Shown here: piece after piece, positions 50,242-61,160 of the stretch
Position numbering within the stretch: position 1 is the stretch's first letter
Layout of the letters: every line of letters begins with the position of its first letter
Assembly: GCA_029237695.1 (NCBI GenBank)
Contig: CM055279.1
Location: 55,935,530 to 55,999,529 of the forward strand
Direction: 5' to 3'
Source: Conchocele bisecta
Lineage: Eukaryota > Mollusca > Bivalvia > Lucinida > Thyasiridae
DNA: 64,000 bases
Position numbers and translations under genes: made by a program
The notes under the pieces: model-generated
Database searches by the model: none
The model's input: only the letters and a program-made list of their open reading frames with translations
Told to the model about the DNA's origin: nothing

Positions 50242-50322
50242 CGTTTCCCGGTGTGGTAGACATTCCTTTCGGATTCTGAAGAAATTCTTGCCATAGAGAC
50301 GTAGGCCCTTCACAAACCGTTT
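50242..50322 (-). CDS. RERE: RERE/Atrophin-like exon A (SANT domain, first part)
   Basis: Internal exon of 81 nt (27 codons, phase 0 at both ends) on the minus strand. It reads [20 protein letters not shown] followed by CLPHRET. This closely matches the SANT (Myb-like) domain of RERE/atrophin corepressors, where the motif [19 protein letters not shown] is followed by a KET(G)ELI segment. The acceptor is CTGTTACAG at 50323 and the donor is ACG|GTGAGT at 50241. The exon continues in frame into exon B, 32.7 kb away, giving RET|AELVEYYYFWKK. In the family, SANT lies between ELM2 and the GATA finger and helps recruit histone deacetylases and other chromatin enzymes in the nucleus. The preceding exons (ELM2, BAH) were not found between 50323 and 64000. 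MTA-family proteins also carry SANT plus GATA, but this sequence is far closer to RERE. Confidence 0.93.
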
Positions 50323-51109
50323 CTGTAACAGACAGTGAAACATTTTCAGTCATTGAGTGACTGAATGGAGATATACTCATACTCAGTGAATGCGGTCTCG
50401 GAATATACTGGCAAATCAGCCATTTACTTACCCATTTAACAGCAATGATATACAATTTTCAAGTAAAATATAATACAATTTCTTCAGGGTTTTCAATAGT
50501 GACCCTTTGGGGCATTTTGACATTTGATTTTTCAGCACACAAGGGTGAAATTTTCTATATAAACAAACTGAATTTGTTATTTTAGACTTAAATTTAGTCT
50601 TGATCGGCCATTTTGACCCTTGAATTCTGGAGGCCATTGAAAACTCTGTCTTTAAATGAACATTGCATGGGACCCTGTCTGAGACGAGGCACCTTACAAC
50701 ATGTGTCGCAATTCAGTTAATATAGTGATGGTACTGTGTAACCATTTTAGATCAGTTTGTTTCAAGTAAGGTGATAATCAGGATCTACAAAAGTCACTCT
50801 TACTCTAACCCGGTGGTTTGCATAGGTTTTGACCACCATTTGATTTAACCATTTTCCCCAATCCAATTTAGTTAAATCAGTAAGACATTTACCCGAGCAT
50901 TAAGGTTTCGGGACGTACGTACGGACGGACGCGACGTACGGACGCCGGTACCACTATATGCCCCCATCACCATTCAGTGGCGGGGGCATAAAAATATCAA
51001 AAAGGTACATAGAAAGTAAACAGAAACTAGAGAAATTGAGCAGGGGCTCACGTATACCCCTGGCCACCGCCTGGACTGACAAATAAACATTTTAACAAAA
51101 ATATTTAAA
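50323..51109. other. Intron upstream of exon A, one element end
   Basis: No coding match to ELM2 or BAH. 50910-50992 is a pearl-like right end: GTACGGACGGACGCGACG followed by the hairpin ATGCCCCCATCACC/GTGGCGGGGGCAT. Confidence 0.6.
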
Positions 51110-51245
51110 ACACACAAATTTCTAAGTAATTTGACCTTGAACTTGGACATGGGTGTGGTATGGAATGAAAATATGGATGATGATAAGGAAGTATATGAAG
51201 TTACAGAGATAATGGGTACCCAAAAACTTCAACGTGGACGGACGG
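51110..51245 (+). repeat. Pearl-like core fragment
   Basis: CTAAGTAATTTGACCTTGAA, GAATGAAAATATGGATGATG and TGAAGTTACAGAGATAATGG, ending in GACGGACGGAC. Confidence 0.7.
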
Positions 51246-51284
51246 ACAAAAGGAATTACGAAAACTATATACCCCTCGACATAC

Positions 51285-51665
51285 ATCGTTTGTTTGTTTG
51301 TTTGTTGGGCTTTAACGGCCTATCAACAGCTAATGTCATTTAAGGCCGGGTCAATGGGTTTAGTACTACATCCCATATATTACCAGTACAAGTACATGTA
51401 CATGTTCAAGTACATGTACCTGTTCAAGTACATGTACAAATGGGGGGAAAATCCCAAAATCAGAACTTGGCCCCCACCCAAAAGCAGTAGGATCAGTAAT
51501 AATCCTACTACTTTTATAATGGGCAATGACCCAATTCAACTCCCAGGTAACAAAAGAGCCAAAGATAAAAATGTACCCGAGGGCCAAACAAGGCAAATCG
51601 TGATTCCTATAAGGAGGAACCCCTACCGTTAATTTACCCTTCACGTGCTCCCGACCAACCACCCA
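51285..51665 (+). repeat. Dispersed repeat A, copy 4
   Basis: Starts GTTTGTTTGTTTGTTGGGCT; contains the same ACATGTTCAAGT-type run (51387-51438) as copy 3, AAATCCCAAAATCAGAAC, and GAGGGCCAAACAAGGCAAAT. Confidence 0.88.
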
Positions 51666-52114
51666 CTCGACATACATTGTATGCTAGGTGTATAATTATA
51701 AGGCTATTTTAGTTACGTTTTGAGAGCACACCGAGTCTGTGGCCTTGATCTTCGGACTAGCAGGGCTCGGAGGGCCATGGACTTGTAACATGACAGAGAA
51801 CCACCAGACGAATGCACGTGTTGAACATAAATACATTCAGTGAAAGGTAACAGCCCAATTGTAAAAGTTATAGGACATAAAAACATGTGTGACCTTGGCA
51901 TTAGGTGGGGGCGTTACAGAAGTCTGTGTGGAATTAGATGGGGCGGTGGGGCCCCGAGGGTTACGGGTGTTTGTGTAGGATGTGGTAGGATGATGCTACA
52001 AGGAGCAGGCACAATATTTCATGACGGAAACAGGAATTAGAAGGCAGTCACTATGCGGAAACAGAAATTATCTGTTTTCATGGCACTCAATGCTGGCAAG
52101 CTGAACAGGAACTA
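51666..52114. other. Unique intron sequence
   Basis: No gene recognised; an open frame at 51840-52040 has no family features. Confidence 0.45.
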
Positions 52115-52168
52115 ACAACGCAATATCATAACAATAAAGCCAACAGGGATTTACAACGCAATACCATA

Positions 52169-52540
52169 AAAACAAGAACTGGCATCATTAAACGAAGTTA
52201 ATCCCCTTGCTGGCAGCCTTAATAAAAAATAAATAAATAAAAAATCAAGTCCTCAGTGACCTTGACCTTGGGTGGTCGGACGTGGGTCATATGCAAAACA
52301 AAGCACCATCCCTAGACACACATTGTGGCCAAATATTATCAAAATCGGTGAAGATGTTCACGAGTTATTGAAAAATGAAAGGTGTTACTAACGTATGTAC
52401 GCACGCAAGCACACATACACGGACTAACATATGTACACACATATGTACACACATACACGGACTAACATATGTACATACATATGTACACACATACACGGAC
52501 TAACGCTATATCCCCTTTTGCCTATCGGTGAGAGGATAAC
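52169..52540 (+). mobile_element. Pearl-like element inserted in the 38-bp satellite
   Basis: Left end AACAAGAACTGGCATC and TTAATCCCCTTGCTGGCAGC; body CAGTGACCTTGACCTTGGGT; three ACATATGTACACACATACAC units; terminal hairpin TATCCCCTTTTGCC/GGTGAGAGGATA. The 38-bp satellite lies on both sides (52115-52168 and from 52541), so the ends are fixed to within a few bases. Confidence 0.88.
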
Positions 52541-55249
52541 AATAAAGCCAACAGGGATATACAACGCAATACCGTACCAATAAAGCCAAAAGGGATATAC
52601 AACACAATACCATACCAATAAAGCCAACAGGGATATACAACACAATACCATACCAATAAGGCCAACAGGGATATACAACACAATACCGTACCAATAAAGC
52701 CAACATAGATATACAACAAAATACCATACCAATAAAGCCAACAGCGATATACAATGCAATACCGTACCAATAAAGCCAACAGGGATATACAACACAATAT
52801 CATACCAATAAAGCCAACAGGGATATACAACACAATACTGTACCAATAAAGCCAACATAGATATAAAACGCAATACCATACCAATAAAGCCAACATAGAT
52901 ATACAACGCAATACTGTACCAATAAAGCCAACATAGATATACAACGCAATACCATACCAATAAAGCCAACATAGATATACAACGCAATACCATACCAATA
53001 AAGCCAACATAGATATACAACGCAATACCATACCAATAAAGCCAACATAGATATACAACGCAATACCGTACCAATAAGGCCAACATGGATATACAACAAA
53101 ATACCGTACCAATAAAGCCAACAGGGATAAACAACACAATACTGCACCAATAAAGCCAACATGGATATACAACGCAATACCATACCAATAAAGCCAACAG
53201 GGATATACAAAGCAATACCATACCAATAAAGCCAACAAAGATATACAATGCAATACCGTACCAATAAAGCCAACATAGATATACAACACAATACCATACC
53301 AATAAAGCCAACAGGGATATACAACACAATACTATACCAATAAAGTCAACATGGATATACAACACAATACCGTACCAATAAAGCCAACAGGGATAAACAA
53401 CACAATACTACACCAATAAAGCCAACAGGGATATACAACGCAATATACACCACAGATACAATGCCATACCAATAAAGCCAACATAGTATACAACGCAACC
53501 ATACCAATAAAGCGATATACAACGCAATACCTGTACAAAAAATAGCCAACAGGATATACAAGCATACCGCACCAATAAAGCAACAGGGATATCAACGCAA
53601 TACTGTACATACAAGGGTAACAGTGGGATACGCAACCATAGCAACAGGGCTACCTGTAACTCATAGCCAAAAGGGGATATACAACGCAATACCGCACATA
53701 GCATACAGTAGACAAGCAATACTTATCCAATAAAGTAACAGGGAATATACAACGCAATACTAACCAATAAAGTAAACAAGGGGATATCAACCAATACATA
53801 CCCATAAAGTCAACATGATATACAAACGCAATACCATACCAATAAAGCAACAGGGATATACAACGCAATCAACTACCAATAAAAGGGCACAGGGATATAC
53901 AACGCAATACCGTACCAATAGTCAAACAGGGATATACAACGCAATACCGTACAATAAAGTCAACAGGGATATAAACAATACGCCAATCAACGTACAATAC
54001 CGTACCAAATAAAGTCAACAGGGATATCAACGCAAATACCGTACAATAAAGTCCACCAGGGAAATACCAACGCAATACCTTACCAATAAGTCAACAGGGA
54101 TATACAACGAATACCGTACCATAAAGTCAACAGGGATATACAACGCAATACCGTACCAATAAAGTCAACAGGGATATACAACGCAATACCATACCAATAA
54201 AGTCAACAGGGATATACAACGCAATACCGTACCAATACAGTCAACAGGGTTATACAACGCAATACCGTACCAACAAAGCCAACAGGGATATACAACGCAA
54301 TACTATACCAATAAAGTCAACAGGCATATACAACGCAATACTGTACCAATAAAGCCAACAAGGATATACAACGCAATACCGTACCAATAAAGCCAACAGG
54401 GATATACAACGCAATACTATACCAATAAAGTCAACAGGGATATACAACGCAATACCGTACCAATAAAGTCAACAGGGATATGCAACGCAATACCATACCA
54501 ATAAAGTCAACAGGAATATACAACGCAATACCGTACCAATAAAGTCAACAGGGATATACAACGCAATACCATACCAATAAAGTCAACAGGGATATACAAC
54601 GCAATACCGTACCAATAAAGTCAACAGGGATATACAACGCAATATCCGTACCATAAAGCCAATCAACAGGATCTACAATCGCAATACCTATATCAATAAA
54701 CCAAAGTCAACAGGGATATACAACGCAATACTGTACCAATAAAGCCAACATAGATCTACAACGCAATACCATACCAATAAAGCCAACAGGGATATACAAC
54801 GCAATACCGTACCAATAAAGCCAACAGGGATATACAACGCCATACTATACCAATAAAGTCAACAGGGATATACAACGCAATACTGTACCAATAAAGCCAA
54901 CATAGATCTACAACGCAATACCATACCAATAAAGCCAACAGGGATATACAACACAATACCGTACCAATAAAGCCAACAGGGATATACAACGCAATACTAT
55001 ACCAATAAAGTCAACAGGGATATACAACGGAATACTGTACCAATAAAGCCAACATAGATCTACAACACAATATCATACCAATAAAGCCAACAGGGATATA
55101 CAACGCAATACCGTACCAATAAAGCCAACATAGATATACAACACAATACCATACCAATAAAGTCAACAGGGATATACAATGCAATAACGTACCAATAAAG
55201 CCAACATAGATATACAACACAATACTATACCAATAAAGCCAACAGGGAT
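52541..55249. repeat. 38-bp satellite, block 1, about 71 copies
   Basis: Monomer CCAATAAAGCCAACAGGGAT plus ATACAACGCAATACCGTA; variants are AGGG/ATAG and CGCA/CACA. Three monomers make 114 bp, so long open frames arise by chance on the minus strand. 53440-54120 and 54640-54710 are indel-rich. A detached piece lies at 52115-52168. Confidence 0.97.
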
Positions 55250-55908
55250 TTTAGATGAAGGAAATAGAAGTTAGAACAATATTTCTCTGATGTTAAGTTT
55301 TGTAAAGAGACTAAGTATTTGACCTTGACCTTGGGATCAGCGGGGGTTGGACGGTCGTGGATTTGGCACAGCATGGTAGTAGAGCCTTACAGGAATGCAT
55401 GTGTGAAATATTAAGAATTTTAGATGAAGGAAATAGAAGTTAGAACAATATTTCTCTGATGTTAAGTTTTGTAAAGATACTAAGTATTTGACCTTGACCT
55501 TGGGATCAGCGGGGGTTGGACGGTCGTGGATTTGGCACAGCATGGTAGTAGAGCCTTACAGGAATGCATGTGTGAAATATTGAGCATTTTAGATGAAAGA
55601 AATAGAAGTTAGAACAATATTTCTCTGATGTTAAGTTTTGTAAAGAGACTAAGTATTTGACCGTGACCTTGGGATCAGCGGGGGTTGGACGGTCGTGGAT
55701 TTGGCACAGCATGGTAGTAGAGCCTTACAGGAATGCATGTGTGAAATATTAAGCATTTTAGATGAAGGAAATAGAAGTTAGAACAATATTTCTCTGATGT
55801 TAAGTTTTGTAAAGAGACTAAGTATTTGACCTTGACCTTGGTATCATCGGGGGTTGGAGGTCGTGGATTTGGCACAGCATGGTAGTAGAACCTTACAGGA
55901 ATGCAAAC
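55250..55908 (+). repeat. Four 169-bp pearl-like cores inside the satellite
   Basis: Near-identical units starting TTTTAGATGAAGGAAATAGA, with TTTCTCTGATGTTAAGTTTT, TTTGACCTTGACCTTGGGAT, GCGGGGGTTGGACGGTCGTG and CTTACAGGAATGCATGTGTG. Related single core at 10870-11010. No element ends are present; both junctions are with 38-bp monomers. Confidence 0.95.
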
Positions 55909-56140
55909 AGCCAACATAGATATACAACACAATACCATACCAATAAAGTCAACAGGGATATACAACGCAATACTGTACCAATAAAGTCAACAGGGATATA
56001 CAACGCAATACCATACCAATAAAGCCAACATGGATATACAACGCAATACTGTATCAATAAAGCCAACAGGGATATACAACGCAATACCATACCAATAAAG
56101 CCAACAGGGATATACAATGTACTACCATACCAATAAAGCC
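55909..56140. repeat. 38-bp satellite, block 2
   Basis: About six monomers, continuing block 1 after the 169-bp cores. Confidence 0.95.
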
Positions 56141-57057
56141 AATTTTCAAAACTGACACATCAAAATAAACACACAAATATGATGCTTGTCTGACACTCAG
56201 TAACTTGTTCGTTTATGTCCATATCTCCAGAGAAATATATATTATTGGCACTATCAACTTCCCCCATTACTTTATTATATGTGATCTGCCATGACAAAAT
56301 GGGTCTTAATGTGGTTGTGACCATGTACCATGTGAACAACTAGCACAGTCTGGACTCTGGAGTCAAATATTGACCTTGAATGTTTGCATCAGTTAGACTG
56401 TTTTGTTGACTAACAGATAAGGTACGCAAATACGAAATTAAAAAGTGCGAAATCCCAATTAAAATCAGAGCCAATGTGCATCAAAAAGCAAATATTTATT
56501 CTGTAGCGAACAGTTCAAAATATTTTCAGTCTGTAGCGTACTGCTAGGTTCGTTCGTGTACAAAGCTACAGAAAGCTACCGAATATCTGTTGGTCGGCCA
56601 TTGACTGTTGTTTACACATTGTGGTCCCGGCTCTAGTTGCGGATCGCTGTATTGCGCCGATAACGGCTGGAAACCAGTCTTTGGGTGTATTCGGTTGCAG
56701 CTCCAGATTTTAACGCGAACGATCCCGGCTATCATCGGAACAAGAAGAGTTCCGAGTCGGATACAACTCGATATGAAACTCTAATAACCCACCACACAGC
56801 AGTGGTTTTGAGTACCGTTCTAGTTTATGAGCTCAGATCTGGAATTACCACCCTTATCACATTGCCGTTTTTCACCAATAATGATTTTGAAAATATTTTC
56901 TTTACATGTCGAAAATTAAATTCTGCTTTAGTTCTGAATTTTCGAAATCAATATCGGCAAAAAACTGTGATAAGGGTGGGAACACGAGATCCAGGCTCAT
57001 TATTAATTCCATAAATTTGAATTTGAGTTAACTCAAGGAGTTGCAATGAAAAACTCC
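56141..57057. other. Unique segment within the satellite
   Basis: No recognised gene. It contains a GC-richer patch (56580-56770) and, at 56860-56960, a dispersed repeat related to 38400-38540. It may be an insertion or the original sequence between two arrays. Confidence 0.45.
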
Positions 57058-58588
57058 CAACAGGGATAAACAACACAATACTGCACCAATAAAGCCAACA
57101 TGGATATACAACGCAATACCATACCAATAAAGCCAACATAGATATACAACGCAATACCATACCAATAATGCCAACAGGGATATACAACGCAATACTGTAC
57201 CAATAAAGCCAACAGGGATATACAACACAACACAATACAATACCATACCAATAAAGCCAACATGGATATACAACGCAATACCATACCAATAAAGCCAACA
57301 GGGATATACAACGCAATACTGTACCAATAAAGCCAACAGGGATATACAACGCAATACTGTACCAATAAAGCCAACAGGGATATACAACGCAATACTGTAC
57401 CAATAAAGCCAACAGGGATATACAACGCAATACCATACCAATAAAGCCAACAGGGATATACAACACAATACTGTATCAATAAAGCCAACATGGATATACA
57501 ACGCAATACCATACCAATAAAGCTAACAGGGATATACAACGCAATACCGTACCAATAAAGCCAACAAGGATATACAACGCAATACCGTACCAATAAAGCC
57601 AACAGGGATATACAACGCAATACCATACCAATAAAGCCAACATAGATCTACAACGCAATACCGTACCAATAAAGGGATATACAACGCAATACAGTACCAA
57701 TAAAGCCAACAAGGATATACAACGCAATACCATACCAATAAAGCCAACAGGGATATACAACGCAATACTGTACCAATAAAGCCAACATAGATATACAACG
57801 CAATACCATACCAATAAAGCCAACATAAATATACAACGCAATACCGTACCAATAAAGCCAACAGGGATATACAACGCAATACCATACCAATAAAGCCAAC
57901 ATAGATATACAACGCAATGCCGTACCAATAAAGCCAACAGAGATATACAACGCAATACCGTATCAATAAAGCCAACAGAGATATACAACACAATACCATA
58001 CCAATAAAGCCAACATAGATATACAACGCAATACCGTACCAATAAAGCCAACAGGGACATACAACGCAATACCGTACCAATAAAGCCAACAGGGATATAC
58101 AACACAATACCATACCAATAAAGCCAACATAGATATACAACACAATACCATACCAATAAAGCCAACAGGGATATACAACACAATACCGTACCAATAAAGC
58201 CAACATAGATATACAACACAATACCATACCAATAAAGCCAACATAGATATACAACGCAATCGCAATACCATACCAATAAAGCCAACAGGGATATACAACA
58301 CAATACCATGCCAATAAAGCCAACATAGATATACAACGGAATACCATACCAATAAAGCCAACATAGATATACAATGCAATACCGTACCAATAAAGCCAAC
58401 AGGGATATACAACGCAATACCATACCAATAAAGCCAACAGGGATATACAACGCAATACCGTACCAATAAAGCCAACAGTGATATACAACGCAATACCGTA
58501 CCAATAAAGCCAACAGGGATATACAACAGAATACCGTACCAATAAAGCCAACATAGATATACAACGCAATACCATACCAATAAAGCCA
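57058..58588. repeat. 38-bp satellite, block 3, about 40 copies
   Basis: Same monomer as block 1, very regular, with occasional partial units (57225-57245, 57670-57690, 58258-58266). Confidence 0.97.
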
Positions 58589-59947
58589 ACAATTTGTCGC
58601 CAACAGTCGCATCCCAGTGAGATGCTAGTTTTTAAAATACCCAATTGATTTCAAAAGTATGGAGTAACAGTACCCAATGTCAAATTCCTTATCTGGAGCC
58701 TTGGACTAAATCGTGGATAGTGTAGACCTTCATTAGACTGCATGGACAAGTAGGCTAATCAGGGTCTATCATGGTCACTAAAGCATTATGTCACACTTTA
58801 CTATGGGACAGGGAAAAACACAGTGAAGCTCATTGCAAATTGTCTTTTATGTGAGGATTTTATGGTCTGTAAGAAGACTGATAATTTAGTTGCCATGGCA
58901 ACCGGGTGTAAGGGGTTTAACTTTTGACAGATTACTCCAGTTTAATTGCAACATATTTCTCTGATGTCAATCTCTATTCAGCTTTCCCGGATTTAACTGA
59001 TGGGAGTGATTGGGGATGCACGGTGCTTATTGTCTGTTTTCCAACTTGACAGGATGTGCCATGGGATAGAAGCAGATCCTCACCTGGTGCCAAGTGCCCT
59101 TATAACGAGACAGCCATTATTTAGTGTAATCCACAATTACACTGATATGAAGCCTGCACTGTGTACCATTCAGTCAGGGAAACACTGTGGGCACCCCAAG
59201 GTTTTATATACAATATGTGTATATCAGCAAGCTGTATCCTACTGTGACGACAATGAATGCCGCAGCTTAAAGTCACAGATCGTATTTCCGCAAGTCTCTA
59301 TTGATTTTGTGTATTCCGCTGCAGTTCTCGCTGTCACATTATGTGGTGGAAACTGATCGACAACTAGCAATGCTCCAATGAAGGGAACTATCGGATAAAA
59401 TATTGTTTCCTGAATAGCCTGAATAGCCGATGGCAAAGCATGGGTCTTTATTCAGGCAGTCACCGGAAAACGACACCGCATTGGAAACACAATGGCAAGT
59501 CACAATGAACAAATACATGGCCCGTTTCTCATGTACAGGTCACTAGTAGTGTTATTTCAAAATACACCACTTAAATGGGAGACCTAAATGTTTTCTGTTA
59601 AAATCGTATTCACTAAGGTAATTTAGACGAGCATGCTTCACATTTTTTAATTATTCTCAGAATCAAACTGTTTGACTATTTTCAAGAAACTGGACATAAT
59701 TATTGAAAACAATGGTGTACATATGCTTGCAATATGGTTATATGGTATACAACACACATGGAATGAGTTAATGATGAAACGATATCAATTTCCTTAATTA
59801 ACTGGAATTAAAAAACAACAACTCTAAACCGAAAACCCCTCTAAATCATACTTTTCAGTCTGTCCCAAGGGTGTCCGGTTTAGAGGGGTTCCACTGTATA
59901 GGAAGTTTCCAGCCAATCTGACTAAGGGTTGCGGATATAACATATTC
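58589..59947. other. Unique intron sequence
   Basis: A 118-codon plus-strand open frame at 59000-59356 has no recognised domain. 59815-59900 carries inverted CCCCTCTAAA/TTTAGAGGGG, ending CCACTGTA, a small dispersed element. Confidence 0.45.
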
Positions 59948-61160
59948 AAACAAGAGGCCCAAATGGGCCTGTATCGCTCACCTAAAAGCGTCCATAGTGG
60001 TCATCTTGATTTCACAAAGACTCTTCACTTACAACTTCAAATGTTCCACAGAATTTGTTGGTACCTTCTGATCTAACATATATTGCGAATGTGCATGTGA
60101 TTTACTGCTATACCTTCGATTTGATATATAAAATGACCATATTCGGTCAAAAATAAAATTTGACCCCTATTTGACCCCTCGAGCCACGCCCATTTTTGAC
60201 CCAGGGGCCACCATATGAACAAATCTGAAACAGCGCTAACTATCGATCATTCATACCCAGTATCGTCGAAATCGGCCTGGCGGTTCGTGAGAAGACGATT
60301 TTTTAAGAATTTGACCTACTTCTCAACGGCGGCCATCTTGGATTTGGTGATGACCTCCATTTTAACAAAAATGAACAGGCTTCAACCACAGACCATTACA
60401 GTTAAGTTTGGCCAATATCGGCCAAGCAGTTTACAAGAAAAAGATGTTTGAAATCTTTAGTAAAAGAATGACCATTTGAACTATCGGTGGCCATCTTGGA
60501 TGACGTAATCATATGATTTAGACAAAAAATGTTCCAGAGTGATTGTCTCGTCAATACCTTCGATTTGATATATTACATGACTTATATTCAGTTAAAAATA
60601 AAATTTGACCCATATTTGGACCCCTCGGGCGACGCCCATTTTTGACCCACGGGCCACCATATGAACAAATCTGAAACAGCGCTAACTATCGATCATTCAT
60701 ACCAAGTATCGTCGAAATCGGCCTGGCGGTTCGTGAGAAGAAGATTTTTTAAGAATTTGACCTACTTTTCCATGGCGGCCATCTTGGATTGTCGATGACC
60801 TCCATTTTAACAAATCTGAAATGGCATCACCCATATATCATCCCTGTGAAGTTTAACCAATATCGGCTCAGCAGTTCGGGAGAAGAAGATAATTGAAAAT
60901 GTTCACGGACGGACGGACGTTCTTACATTACTATACTTATGTGGCTTATCACATGTTAAATATTAGCCACATAAAACGATTTTTAGCCACATAAAAGGAT
61001 TTTTTAGGTGGCTAATTGTAACCAACCCTATCCTTTACTAAGTCCATAACCCTGTGGGGCTAGCCACATAAGTACCCTAATGTGTGCCCGCACGGACGGA
61101 CGGACGACGGACACTTTGCCATAACAATAGCTCACATGAGCTTTGCTCAGGTGAGCTAAA
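59948..61160 (+). mobile_element. Pearl-like element with nested MITE
   Basis: Left end ACAAGAGGCCCAAATGGGCC and TATCGCTCACCT. Body has repeated TTTGACCC...GCCACGCCCATTTTTGACC and GGCGGCCATCTTGGATT units, then CACGGACGGACGGACG, a 141-bp insertion, a second CGGACGGACGGACGAC run, and the hairpin TAGCTCACATGAGC/GCTCAGGTGAGCTA (61123-61160). The left-end GCTCACCT is complementary to the hairpin's AGGTGAGC. Confidence 0.85.

Noticed and set aside
13464..50322. Assignment of the gene to the MTA1/2/3 family, which also has SANT plus GATA
   Set aside because: The SSEFLDLSSASE linker, SKDW and CRIFFKKYGE match RERE/Atrophin; MTA proteins have different sequence at these positions.
52424..58644. Minus-strand hydrophobic repeat 'proteins' (LYIPVGFIGTVLRCISLLAL), up to 378 codons, looking like membrane proteins
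   Set aside because: Translations of the 38-bp satellite; three monomers make 114 bp, so frames cycle and stay open. The hydrophobicity comes from the base composition of the monomer.
59000..59356. 118-codon plus-strand open frame as a gene
   Set aside because: No recognised domain, no neighbouring exons, and ordinary intron composition; left as an uncharacterised open frame.
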